24,746 nucleotides of DNA from Candidatus Albibeggiatoa sp. nov. BB20. Its GTDB lineage: Bacteria; Pseudomonadota; Gammaproteobacteria; Beggiatoales; Beggiatoaceae. The notes beneath the pieces were generated by a model that worked only from the letters and a program-made list of their open reading frames with translations, searched no databases and was not told the DNA's origin. The translations under genes and the position numbers were made by a program. Below are positions 7,072 through 14,597 of this stretch, one piece after another; position 1 is the first letter of the stretch; every line of letters begins with the position of its first letter. The stretch spans positions 1-24,746 of the forward strand of contig JADGDW010000054.1 of assembly GCA_016744725.1 (NCBI GenBank). Direction: 5' to 3'.

Positions 7072-8382
7072 ATGGACCCATTACTGTCCTCTTTGATATT
7101 AATTATTTTTTTATTTACTTTATTACTTTCAGGTATTTGGGTCGCTATTGCTCTACTCAGTGTCGGCATTTTAGGATTATCATTATTTACCAGTGTGTCT
7201 GTGGGTTCGATCATGGCTACAACCTCATGGGGCACTAGTGCATCATGGACATTAACCGCGCTACCTTTGTTTATTTGGATGGGTGAGATTTTATTCCGCA
7301 CCCGTTTATCGCAAGATTTATTTAAAGGCTTATCCCCTTGGCTAGCCTATTTACCGGGACGTTTAGTCCATGTCAATATTGTAGGCTCAGCGGTATTTGC
7401 CGCCGTTTCAGGTTCATCAGCAGCCACCGCAGCGACGATTGGTAAAATGTCATTGCCTGAATTACGTAGCCGAGGTTATAACGAAAGATTAAGCGTGGGT
7501 AGTTTGGCGGGCTCTGCCACTTTGGGCTTTTTAATTCCACCTTCGATTATTTTCATCGTTTATGGTATTTCTGCTGAAGTTTCGATTGCACGTTTATTTA
7601 TAGCAGGTGTGATTCCTGGTGCATTACTTGTCATCTTGTTTATGGGTTACATTATTGTTCACGCACTTTTATATCCTGACGACGTACCAGAAGAAGATAC
7701 CCAACATCTACCATTTATAGAAAAAGTGAAATTATCAGGTAATTTAATCCCTGTCATGTTACTCATCGCAGGCGTATTAGGTTCTTTATATAATGGTTTT
7801 GCCACTCCTACGGAAGCCGCTGCACTCGGTGTTGTGGGTGCTTTATTGTTGTCATTGCTTTCGGGTTCACTCAGTTGGAAAACCTTTAGCGACAGTTTGA
7901 TGGGTGCGACTAAAACCTCTTGTATGATTGGTTTCATTTTGGTCGGAGCTGCATTTTTAACGGTGATGATGGGCTTTACCCGAATTCCGATTATGCTAGC
8001 AGAATGGATTGATAGCTTAAGCCTAAGTTATTACGGATTAATTTTTGTTTTAACTTTATTTTTTATCGTGTTAGGCTTTTTCTTAGATGGGATTTCAATT
8101 GTGGTTTTAACCACGTCTGTGATTTTGCCAATGGTGCAACAAGCAGGAATTGATCTATTATGGTTTGGGGTTTATGTGGTGATTGTGGTTGAAATGTCAC
8201 AGATTACGCCACCCGTTGGATTTAATTTATTCGTGCTGCAAGGACTGACAGGGCACAATATATTTTACCTTGCCCGAGCAGCATTACCGTTTTTCTTATT
8301 ATTATTGACCGCGATTATCTTAATTGTCGTCTATCCTGAAATTGTCACTTGGTTACCAGAACAAGCCACAATTCGTAAATAA
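7072..8382 (+). CDS. dctM: TRAP transporter large permease subunit (DctM family)
   Basis: Ion-coupled transport subunit of the TRAP system, 436 residues, the usual DctM length, with about 11-12 hydrophobic segments. Recognisable blocks include WTLTALPLFIWMGEILFRT near 58-76, AAVSGSSAATAATIGKMSLPEL near 106-127 (the glycine/alanine-rich SGSSAA loop typical of DctM), ATLGFLIPPSIIFIVYG near 151-167, FATPTEAAALGVVGALL near 243-259, and the C-terminal EMSQITPPVGFNLFVLQG near 379-396. The start at 7072 follows AAAGGATT in the 18-base gap after P2. An overlapping frame starting at 7050 is a shadow. A strong hairpin follows the stop. Confidence 0.95.
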   Translation: MDPLLSSLILIIFLFTLLLSGIWVAIALLSVGILGLSLFTSVSVGSIMATTSWGTSASWTLTALPLFIWMGEILFRTRLSQDLFKGLSPWLAYLPGRLVHVNIVGSAVFAAVSGSSAATAATIGKMSLPELRSRGYNERLSVGSLAGSATLGFLIPPSIIFIVYGISAEVSIARLFIAGVIPGALLVILFMGYIIVHALLYPDDVPEEDTQHLPFIEKVKLSGNLIPVMLLIAGVLGSLYNGFATPTEAAALGVVGALLLSLLSGSLSWKTFSDSLMGATKTSCMIGFILVGAAFLTVMMGFTRIPIMLAEWIDSLSLSYYGLIFVLTLFFIVLGFFLDGISIVVLTTSVILPMVQQAGIDLLWFGVYVVIVVEMSQITPPVGFNLFVLQGLTGHNIFYLARAALPFFLLLLTAIILIVVYPEIVTWLPEQATIRK

Positions 8383-8390
8383 GTTATTCT

Positions 8391-8441
8391 CATCATGCAC
8401 TTTTTGTCTCTCTAAAGTGCATGATGACAGCATGTCTTTTT
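8391..8441. terminator. Bidirectional terminator between convergent TRAP and restriction genes
   Basis: CATCATGCACTTT (8391-8403) and AAAGTGCATGATG (8414-8426) form a perfect 13-bp stem around a 10-base loop. A T-run follows at about 8435-8441 on the plus strand. It lies between the DctM stop and the minus-strand restriction gene stop, so it probably ends transcripts from both sides. Confidence 0.8.
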
Positions 8442-11400
8442 TAACAAGGCTGCTGTTCGACTAACTCGATTTCATCTTGAGTCAAACCATAAAGTTGATA
8501 AATCATTTGGTCAATTTGTTGGTCTGCGGCGTGAATTTGAATTTGGACTTGACTTATCGCTATTTTGTAATCAGTGAAATAGTCTTCCCACTCATCTTGC
8601 TGCACCAGCGTTAATTTAATTTTCTGTTTTTTCAATTCATCCAGCAGCATTTTAAAATCAAAATCATAGAAACGGCTTAATTTTTTAGTCATCTTCTTAA
8701 GCTCAAAATTACTGTTGAGCCGATTGATAAACTTATTTTTCTTATTTTGTAGAGTTTGATGTAGCAACAGCATGTACTCTGCTTTTTCAATAAAAGCGTA
8801 TTGCTGTGTATTGGAAATTGTTCGAATAGGTAAATTTCTCACATCATTGACTAATATTTTAGGAAACAAACCTTTTCTGGCTTTAGGAGACACCGCATTG
8901 TGATACCAGCCAATTAATTTAGAATTGAGGATAGTCAGTAAGTATTTTAAATTTAAGCTGTTTTTATCTTGTACAATATTAATAATTGAAGGAGAATTAT
9001 AATATTCCTCCAAGCTATAAGTACAAAATAGGTAGTTGCTAGTAATTTCCCGAATCAATACTCTTTCTTGGGTAAAAAACTTAGGCTCTCGTGGTGCAGC
9101 TAGCCAACTTCCGTAACTAATCCATAATTCACCATTCCACTCAAGCTGATAACGTGTAATATCACTGCCTTTTAATTCTTTGCGATAAGTTTGATCTTTT
9201 TGATATTTTGCATGAAACGTTCTATTTTTAATCATTTCCTCACTGTGCCCACGATATTTATCATAAGGAATTAAGCCTTGAGACACTTGGAATAATTGTG
9301 TTAGTTTTGAGTGTTTATTGAGTTTTTGAATCAATTTTTGTTTATGAATGCTAAAAGGCAAACTTAACCAATTTTCTGTATTGTCGCTAAGTACAGACTG
9401 TTTCAAACTTATGGTTTCAGTGGCAAAAGTTTTATGCTGTGGATCAACTTGGGTAAATTGTGTATATGATTGCTTCATGGTTTGATGACGTAGAGCAAAT
9501 AAACAGGTGCGCACTTGAGCCTCAATAAACACATCATCTTTTGATAAATCAACAATATGTGGAATATTATAATGTTCACTCAACATTTGCCGATATTTCT
9601 GTCCATATAAAATAGATAGAAAGGTGTTAGGAATAATATAAAATAAATATCCTGTTGGTTTTAATAGTTTTTGTATCGCCAGTGAAATAAAGTAAATATA
9701 AATTTCATAATCAGGCACGAGTTTATCAAATTGTTTTAAATAAGCTTTCTCAAGTTGATTAAAATTCACGCCATAGGGTGGATTCCCAATAATCACATCA
9801 AAACCACCTTTTTGCATAATGTCTGGAAATTCTTCTGACCAGTTAAAGGCTTTATGTGCAGCCACATCTTTATCATCAATTAATGAATGACCGCATTTGA
9901 TATTATTATTTAAATTAGACAATTTACGGCCTTTTTTTGCGGTGCGTAGCCATAGAGAAAGCTTTGCAATTTCAACACTTTCTTCGTTAATATCTACCCC
10001 ATAAATATTATTTTCTAAAATTATTTTGTCTGTATCAAATAGCTTTGGCAATGAATGGGTCAAATCCTCAATAATCTTATCAATTTTTTGATGTTCAGCA
10101 ATTAGGAAATTTAACGCTTGATTCAAAAATGCCCCTGAACCACAAGCAGGGTCTAACACTTTTAGTTCTAATAGCCATGCCTTATAAGTCTGTAAATTTG
10201 TGAATAATTTCTCACCTTTTTTGGAAAGCTTGCCCGTTTTAGTACGATAAGAACGATCAAATTCAATATTGAGTAAACTTAATTCAATACGCTTTTCATT
10301 GCATAATGTGCCTAAAGCCTGTTCTATCATATATTCTGTAATATATTGAGGAGTGTAAAAAATCCCATCTTTCTTACGTTTAGTGGCTTTTTTATCCACC
10401 TTAACCCCTGCAATATGGGCTTTTACCTCTTCAAGTTCATTTAGTGAATGTTCAAAAATACGCCCTAAAATATTGACATCTAATTCACTGCTAAAATCAT
10501 ATTTTGCTAATTGAAGTATCCCTTTCTGTAATACAGTATCGTCAATCACTAATTGATTTAGTATTACATCAGGGGAAAATAGTCCGCCATTGTATTGTGG
10601 AACATCATAAACGTTGGATTTAAAACCACTATTTAGGTAAGCAAAGAAATTATTTAAGCGATTGTACAAGCTATCAGATACACCTAAATCTATTATTTGT
10701 TGCCAGTAAACAATCTCATTTTCAGCGGAATTCGGTGCAATTAAACCAATATCCTCAGCAAACAATACAAATAATAATCTATCTAAAAATTTCTGCGATT
10801 TTTGAAATAAAACTAAGGTCTCAAATTGTGAATTATGTTTACAAAATTGGCTGAAAATCTGTTGTTTAAGCTTTGAATAATCTTGATAAAATTGTTTGGA
10901 AATTTGCTCCTCATGATGTTTGGTTTCTTGTTTCAAACTAAGCGGTATATCTTGTAATAAATACTGGCTATGTAAAATCAAATATAAAACGGCAAAATCG
11001 GCTTTATTTAATGTAAAAAGATCAAATTCCTCATATTCATTGGCATGTTCAATGTAAAACCGTAACTTTTGAAAATTAGAAGTAATGACGTATAGGCAGT
11101 TAGCTTGATGATTTTTATAGCTAAAAGCTTGCTTAGTGACAGTATCTAAATCTTTAGTATTTGTTGACTTTAATTCAATGACGGCAATCGCTGTTCCGTT
11201 GCGGATAATGGCACTATCGGTTTTACGGTTATCTTTTTTCTTGACGGTTTGATTCTTAAATTCTAGCTGTAAGTTAAAATCGACATCAGGCTTTAAAATA
11301 TATCCAAATATGTCTACAAAAATATCGCGCATAAATCCCGCTTGATACTCTTCTTCTTTTGAGGTTTTTATATTTTCAATTCGCTCTGGACTATAAAGTT

Positions 11401-11488
11401 GTTTAAAGTGACTAAACGCAATATCAAGCTGTTCCTCATCAAGTTGATTTAAATGATTTTGTAATACCGATTTCTGAAAAATAGACAT
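8441..11488 (-). CDS. Type IIG restriction-modification enzyme (fused nuclease and Eco57I-family adenine methyltransferase)
   Basis: Single 1015-residue protein that probably both methylates adenine at its target and cuts unmodified DNA. The N-terminal nuclease has the PD-(D/E)xK pattern: Asp91 in TDSAII and Glu105-Leu-Lys107 in VIELKST. The methyltransferase has FYTPQYITEYMI (about 375-386), the SAM-binding DPACGSGAFL with Asp446, YGVDINEESVEIAKLSLWL near 498-516, and the catalytic NPPY at 569-572, typical of N6-adenine (gamma-type Eco57I) enzymes. The C-terminal third (about 690-990) is the likely target-recognition part (TaqI-C-like), ending with a YGLTQDEIELVEQQ helix common in this family. 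AGGAAA precedes the ATG. No separate restriction or specificity gene is adjacent, consistent with Type IIG. Recognition site unknown. Confidence 0.9.
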   Translation of the reverse strand: MSIFQKSVLQNHLNQLDEEQLDIAFSHFKQLYSPERIENIKTSKEEEYQAGFMRDIFVDIFGYILKPDVDFNLQLEFKNQTVKKKDNRKTDSAIIRNGTAIAVIELKSTNTKDLDTVTKQAFSYKNHQANCLYVITSNFQKLRFYIEHANEYEEFDLFTLNKADFAVLYLILHSQYLLQDIPLSLKQETKHHEEQISKQFYQDYSKLKQQIFSQFCKHNSQFETLVLFQKSQKFLDRLLFVLFAEDIGLIAPNSAENEIVYWQQIIDLGVSDSLYNRLNNFFAYLNSGFKSNVYDVPQYNGGLFSPDVILNQLVIDDTVLQKGILQLAKYDFSSELDVNILGRIFEHSLNELEEVKAHIAGVKVDKKATKRKKDGIFYTPQYITEYMIEQALGTLCNEKRIELSLLNIEFDRSYRTKTGKLSKKGEKLFTNLQTYKAWLLELKVLDPACGSGAFLNQALNFLIAEHQKIDKIIEDLTHSLPKLFDTDKIILENNIYGVDINEESVEIAKLSLWLRTAKKGRKLSNLNNNIKCGHSLIDDKDVAAHKAFNWSEEFPDIMQKGGFDVIIGNPPYGVNFNQLEKAYLKQFDKLVPDYEIYIYFISLAIQKLLKPTGYLFYIIPNTFLSILYGQKYRQMLSEHYNIPHIVDLSKDDVFIEAQVRTCLFALRHQTMKQSYTQFTQVDPQHKTFATETISLKQSVLSDNTENWLSLPFSIHKQKLIQKLNKHSKLTQLFQVSQGLIPYDKYRGHSEEMIKNRTFHAKYQKDQTYRKELKGSDITRYQLEWNGELWISYGSWLAAPREPKFFTQERVLIREITSNYLFCTYSLEEYYNSPSIINIVQDKNSLNLKYLLTILNSKLIGWYHNAVSPKARKGLFPKILVNDVRNLPIRTISNTQQYAFIEKAEYMLLLHQTLQNKKNKFINRLNSNFELKKMTKKLSRFYDFDFKMLLDELKKQKIKLTLVQQDEWEDYFTDYKIAISQVQIQIHAADQQIDQMIYQLYGLTQDEIELVEQQPC

Positions 11489-11579
11489 GGTTTATTTCCT
11501 GTTAGGTCAACTGAAAATTTGTTTTAGGATTGAGTTGGTTCTTGCCGTATTCATCAGATAAATCTTATAGTTATACGCA

Positions 11580-11607
11580 ATTTTAGCATTATTTTTTAAG
11601 GTGAGAA
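11580..11607 (-). promoter_or_regulatory. Candidate promoter for the restriction-modification gene
   Basis: Read on the minus strand, TTCTCA (11602-11607) is followed after 16 bases by TAAAAT (11580-11585) preceded by TGC, an extended -10. It would start RNA about 85 bases before the ATG. The rest of the 237-base gap (11489-11725) shows nothing I can name. Confidence 0.35.
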
Positions 11608-11725
11608 CGCGGATTTTTTAGTTTGCAATGTTACAAAACGATAGTCATTGACAATGAATTAAGTGAAATGCAAGATGGGATTCACACATCCTACGCAATG
11701 CGCAGAATGTATGATAATAGGATGG

Positions 11726-12505
11726 TTAACGACGACAGTCTGGATGGGATTCAGCTTGTTGATATAACTGCTCAGCATAGTGCATTTGGCTTTGCAAATC
11801 GTTGATTCGGGTTTCATGTGATGGATGTGTCGACATGAATTCAGGCGGCGCACCTTCACTATTTTTACCCATATTAACCCATAAATTAACCGATTCTTGA
11901 GGCTGGAAACCCGCTCGCGCCATAATTTGCAAACCCAGTTCATCAGCTTCGCTTTCATGTTTGCGGCTAAAAGGCAGTATCACGCCAAATTGTGCGCCTA
12001 AACCTAATGCTCCCAATACGGTTTGTGCAGTTGCAGACTCAGGATTAGAAAAAATAACTTGCGCTAACTCCATTCCTGTCTGCACCACCATTTGTTGAGA
12101 AACTCGTTCATTACCATGATTAGATAAAACATGAGCAATTTCATGCCCTATCACCGCCGCTAATTGATGCTGGTTTTCAGCAACATCAAGCAATCCAGTA
12201 TAAACGCCAATTTTACGCCCTGGTAATGCAAACGCATTTACCGCTGCATCGTCAAACACCACAATTTCCCAACCCTCTGAATCTTGTAATGTATTCAGCA
12301 ACGTATTAGTAACACATTGAACATATAAATTAACTTTGGAGTTTGGTGCAGCAGGTGTTTCCTCTTTAATTGTTTGAAACGCTTGAACCCCCATGACATC
12401 CATTTGGTCAGTTGGCATAAATGCCAATTGCTTACGCCCTAGTGGTGTCGTAGCACAACTGACTAGGAGTAAGATAATCGTAATAAGATTTACTTTTTTC
12501 CACAT
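11726..12505 (-). CDS. M48-family zinc metalloprotease lipoprotein (LoiP/BepA-like)
   Basis: Periplasmic lipoprotein protease of 259 residues, probably acting in outer-membrane protein quality control like E. coli LoiP (YggG) and the protease domain of BepA. The signal is lipoprotein type: hydrophobic 7-15, lipobox LVSC, Cys17. The zinc site is visible: HEIAH at 121-125 and Glu184 in ESEAD (184-188), giving HExxH...ExxxD. His227 in STHPSHETR matches the regulatory histidine of BepA. No TPR repeats follow, unlike BepA, so it is closer to LoiP or a stand-alone M48C protease. A perfect -10 (TATAAT, 12538-12543, minus strand) precedes it. It lies downstream of bamE on the same strand, a sensible pairing since both concern outer-membrane protein assembly. 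Confidence 0.92.
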   Translation of the reverse strand: MWKKVNLITIILLLVSCATTPLGRKQLAFMPTDQMDVMGVQAFQTIKEETPAAPNSKVNLYVQCVTNTLLNTLQDSEGWEIVVFDDAAVNAFALPGRKIGVYTGLLDVAENQHQLAAVIGHEIAHVLSNHGNERVSQQMVVQTGMELAQVIFSNPESATAQTVLGALGLGAQFGVILPFSRKHESEADELGLQIMARAGFQPQESVNLWVNMGKNSEGAPPEFMSTHPSHETRINDLQSQMHYAEQLYQQAESHPDCRR

Positions 12506-12537
12506 AACAAGACCTATAGTTAAGTGATTTTAATCTG

Positions 12538-12543
12538 ATTATA
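12538..12543 (-). promoter_or_regulatory. Probable -10 box of the M48 protease gene
   Basis: TATAAT on the minus strand, 33 bases upstream of the ATG. The best -35 at 16-18 bases is poor (CCAATT), so this may need an activator. It suggests the protease has its own promoter in the 106-base gap after bamE. Confidence 0.4.
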
Positions 12544-12611
12544 GATGAAAAACGCATTAAATTGGATGAAACGCTAGCAGCATCCAAATAAGCATTGTTT
12601 TTCTTCTAATT

Positions 12612-12986
12612 TTATAGAATAGGTTGTGTATCTTGAGGGTCTATAGTGGGTATTGTTGTGTCTGGTTTAGCTTGACCTGCTTCAACATTACCTTTAACCC
12701 CCGTGAGTTGTGATTCATCATCAAAAAATAAACTAATCACTTGTTGCTGGCGTTTACCTGAATTTCCTTCCTGAAAACTAAACAAATAATCCCAACGATT
12801 TTGGTGAAATGCATCTTGCAGCAACGGTGTACCCATAATGAAACGCACTTTACGTGCCGACATGCCTTGTTCCAATTGATCTAACATTTCTTGCGTTATC
12901 ACATTGCCTTGCTGCACATCAATTTTATATAGGCTACAATTTGATACTAATAAACTGAAAATAAAAACGAGAATAAACTTCTGCAT
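12612..12986 (-). CDS. bamE: BamE (SmpA/OmlA) outer-membrane assembly lipoprotein
   Basis: Small lipoprotein of the BAM complex, which inserts beta-barrel proteins into the outer membrane. I place the start at 12986, not at the upstream ATG at 13064. This yields a signal peptide MQKFILVFIFSLLVSNC with Cys17, and a promoter predicted at 13020-13048 would start RNA at about 13013, inside the longer frame. The mature part shows the family pattern: YKIDVQQGN, LDQLEQGMSARKVRFIMGTP, then the WDYLFSF strand. The lipobox VSNC has Asn before the cysteine, less usual than Gly/Ala/Ser. At 124 residues the length is normal. The C-terminal tail from about residue 100 is low in conserved features and rich in Pro, Thr, Asp and Gln. 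It is divergent from purC. Confidence 0.9.
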   Translation of the reverse strand: MQKFILVFIFSLLVSNCSLYKIDVQQGNVITQEMLDQLEQGMSARKVRFIMGTPLLQDAFHQNRWDYLFSFQEGNSGKRQQQVISLFFDDESQLTGVKGNVEAGQAKPDTTIPTIDPQDTQPIL

Positions 12987-13019
12987 GAGATTACCCATTG
13001 AGTCACACAAACTGCTCTT

Positions 13020-13048
13020 ATAATACCCTACAATGTAGGATTTTTCGA
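13020..13048 (-). promoter_or_regulatory. Candidate bamE promoter with palindrome in the spacer
   Basis: Minus strand: -35 TCGAAA (13043-13048), 17-base spacer, -10 TATTAT (13020-13025), giving a short leader of about 26 bases before the ATG at 12986. The perfect 13-base palindrome CCTACAATGTAGG (13027-13039) fills the spacer and could be an operator. Confidence 0.45.
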
Positions 13049-13108
13049 TTTTTGATTTTAGCAACAGATATTAATAATATACCCAGCGCAATAATTACAG
13101 GCTTTCTA

Positions 13109-13136
13109 TTGCAATAGTTTCATAATCACGTAAAAT
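13109..13136 (+). promoter_or_regulatory. Candidate purC promoter
   Basis: TTGCAA (13109-13114), 16-base spacer, TAAAAT (13131-13136). RNA would begin near 13143, which excludes the TTG at 13136 as the purC start and favours the ATG at 13184. Confidence 0.5.
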
Positions 13137-13183
13137 TGAATTTAGCTCCCATAAACCCGCTTTTATTTGATTATATTACCATT

Positions 13184-14080
13184 ATGTCCGATCCCTTATT
13201 TGAATCCAAACTCAGTAGTTTGCCGTTGGTGCAACGTGGCAAAGTACGTGATATTTATGCAATTGATGACAAATATACATTAATTGTTGCTAGTGATAGA
13301 ATTTCTGCTTTTGATGTGATTTTGCCCACACCGATTCCAAATAAAGGCAAAATTCTCACTACAGTGTCTAATTTCTGGTTTAATTTTTCTAGCAAATTGA
13401 TTCAAAATCATTTGGTTGATGAGATCAGTTTAGAAGATATATTGCCCAATGCAGAAGAACGTCAGCAAGTTGAAGGCCGAGCGGTGATTGTGCGCAAATT
13501 AAACCCGTTGCCTGTTGAAGCCATTGTGCGTGGATACATTGCAGGTTCTGGCTGGAAAGATTATCAAAAAACAGGGCAAATTTGTGGAATCGATATTCCT
13601 CAAGGTTTGCAATTAGCGTCAAAATTAGAGCAGCCTATTTTCACGCCATCGACTAAAGCCGAGCAAGGTTTGCATGATGAAAACATTGATTTTGCAAAAA
13701 CTGTTGATTTAATCGGTGAATCATTAGCTAATCAAGTGAAACAAGTGAGCTTAGAAATTTACACTTGGGCACGAGATTATGCTGCTGAACGCGGTATTAT
13801 CATTGCGGATACTAAATTTGAATTTGGTACGGATGATGAAGGTACACTATATTTGATTGATGAAGTGCTTACGCCTGATTCATCACGATTTTGGCCGACA
13901 GACCAGTATCAAGTGGGTATCAGCCCGCCTAGTTTTGATAAACAATTTGTACGCGATTATTTAGAAACCCTAGATTGGGATAAAACTCCACCCGCACCAG
14001 AATTGCCTGAAGATATTATTGTAAAAACGGCGGCAAAATATCAAGAAGCGGAACAGCGTTTAACCACGCCAAAAGCTTAA
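13184..14080 (+). CDS. purC: Phosphoribosylaminoimidazole-succinocarboxamide synthase (SAICAR synthase)
   Basis: Purine biosynthesis enzyme that joins CAIR and aspartate with ATP to form SAICAR; cytoplasmic. From the ATG at 13184 it has 298 residues. Motifs: RGKVRDIY (18-25) at the ATP site, SDRISAFDV, then the SAICAR synthase signatures around LPVEAIVRGYIAGSGWKDY and the IADTKFEFG / LIDEVLTPDSSRFW blocks. The length and the opening SSLPLVQRGK match the long form seen in yeast and many proteobacteria rather than the approximately 237-residue E. coli enzyme. A longer frame from TTG at 13136 is rejected because the predicted promoter overlaps it. The ATG has little ribosome-site complementarity. 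It is divergent from bamE; an imperfect hairpin follows the stop. Confidence 0.95.
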   Translation: MSDPLFESKLSSLPLVQRGKVRDIYAIDDKYTLIVASDRISAFDVILPTPIPNKGKILTTVSNFWFNFSSKLIQNHLVDEISLEDILPNAEERQQVEGRAVIVRKLNPLPVEAIVRGYIAGSGWKDYQKTGQICGIDIPQGLQLASKLEQPIFTPSTKAEQGLHDENIDFAKTVDLIGESLANQVKQVSLEIYTWARDYAAERGIIIADTKFEFGTDDEGTLYLIDEVLTPDSSRFWPTDQYQVGISPPSFDKQFVRDYLETLDWDKTPPAPELPEDIIVKTAAKYQEAEQRLTTPKA

Positions 14081-14100
14081 ATATTGCGTGTTATAGCCAT

Positions 14101-14144
14101 AGCGATTGATTACTGCCAGCTTTTTCTAAAAATCTGGCATCGCT
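14101..14144 (+). terminator. Hairpin after purC, possible terminator
   Basis: TGCCAGCTTTTT (14114-14125) pairs with AAAAATCTGGCA (14128-14139), 11 pairs and one mismatch around a 2-base turn, with AGCGAT (14101-14106) and ATCGCT (14139-14144) as an outer helix. The T-run is inside the stem rather than after it, so termination is uncertain. Confidence 0.4.
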
Positions 14145-14176
14145 TTAGAGATATAGTCGATTTCGTTTTGGGTATT

Positions 14177-14191
14177 AGGACTGGCAGTCCT
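14177..14191. repeat. Short perfect inverted repeat downstream of purC
   Basis: AGGACT (14177-14182) and AGTCCT (14186-14191) are separated by GGC. It is compact and lies 33 bases after the purC hairpin. It could be a weak second terminator stem or part of a dispersed palindromic repeat. No T-tract follows. Confidence 0.35.
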
Positions 14192-14327
14192 GTATCATCT
14201 TAGAATAAAAAGACTATATATCAATGATATGCCATAAACAACGTGATTATATCAGGTGTTATATAGATATGTTGCACAAAAAATAATCATTCTATCCCCA
14301 ATTAGCACATGCCCATGTAATAACACT

Positions 14328-14489
14328 ATGGATATTTTTGGATTCAGTTTACAAGAAATTTATGTTGCACTTATCATTAGCATTGCAGCTTTTCTTGTTG
14401 CCTTGTTTGCAACTTGGTTCTCGCACCGTTTTGATAAACAAGCAGGTGATAGAAATAAGCCCAAACGACGCAAAAAAACCTTTCGTTAA
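14328..14489 (+). CDS. Possible small single-helix membrane protein
   Basis: A 53-codon frame upstream of surA: a short amphipathic start (MDIFGFSLQEIY), one strong membrane helix at about 13-31, then a basic tail (about 33-53) rich in Lys and Arg. The positive-inside rule would place the tail in the cytoplasm. The ORF can be extended to a GTG at 14256, but the added residues look non-coding. No good ribosome site is seen. I do not recognise a family. The clear helix-plus-basic-tail design is the only support. Confidence 0.4.
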   Translation: MDIFGFSLQEIYVALIISIAAFLVALFATWFSHRFDKQAGDRNKPKRRKKTFR

Positions 14490-14506
14490 CAAACATTGTT
14501 TCCTAC

Positions 14507-14541
14507 TTGAAAACCCACTAGAATCTACCCTATCTTATAAA
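14507..14541 (+). promoter_or_regulatory. Weak candidate surA promoter
   Basis: TTGAAA (14507-14512) and, after 18 bases, TATCTT (14531-14536), with an overlapping TATAAA at 14536-14541. RNA would begin some 55 bases before surA. Only a moderate match. Confidence 0.3.
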
Positions 14542-14597
14542 ATCTTTCTAGCCTGCCCTAAAAAGCAATATTTTGTTAAACCACAGGTAAATCCAGA

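Noticed and set aside
7050..7238. Start of DctM at 7050 in another frame
   Set aside because: The frame overlaps DctM out of phase and has no transporter motifs; the 7072 start gives the full DctM.
11673..11754. Repeated GATGGGATTCA as a direct repeat
   Set aside because: Only two short copies, one inside protease coding sequence; chance is sufficient.
11623..11805. Small plus-strand gene between the restriction and protease genes
   Set aside because: It is largely antisense to the 3' end of the M48 gene, with no recognisable domain or ribosome site.
12987..13064. Longer BamE N-terminus from the ATG at 13064
   Set aside because: It buries the lipoprotein signal and overlaps the predicted promoter at 13020-13048.
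13136..13183. Longer PurC from the TTG at 13136
   Set aside because: The TTG overlaps the -10 box; the ATG at 13184 gives the usual N-terminus.
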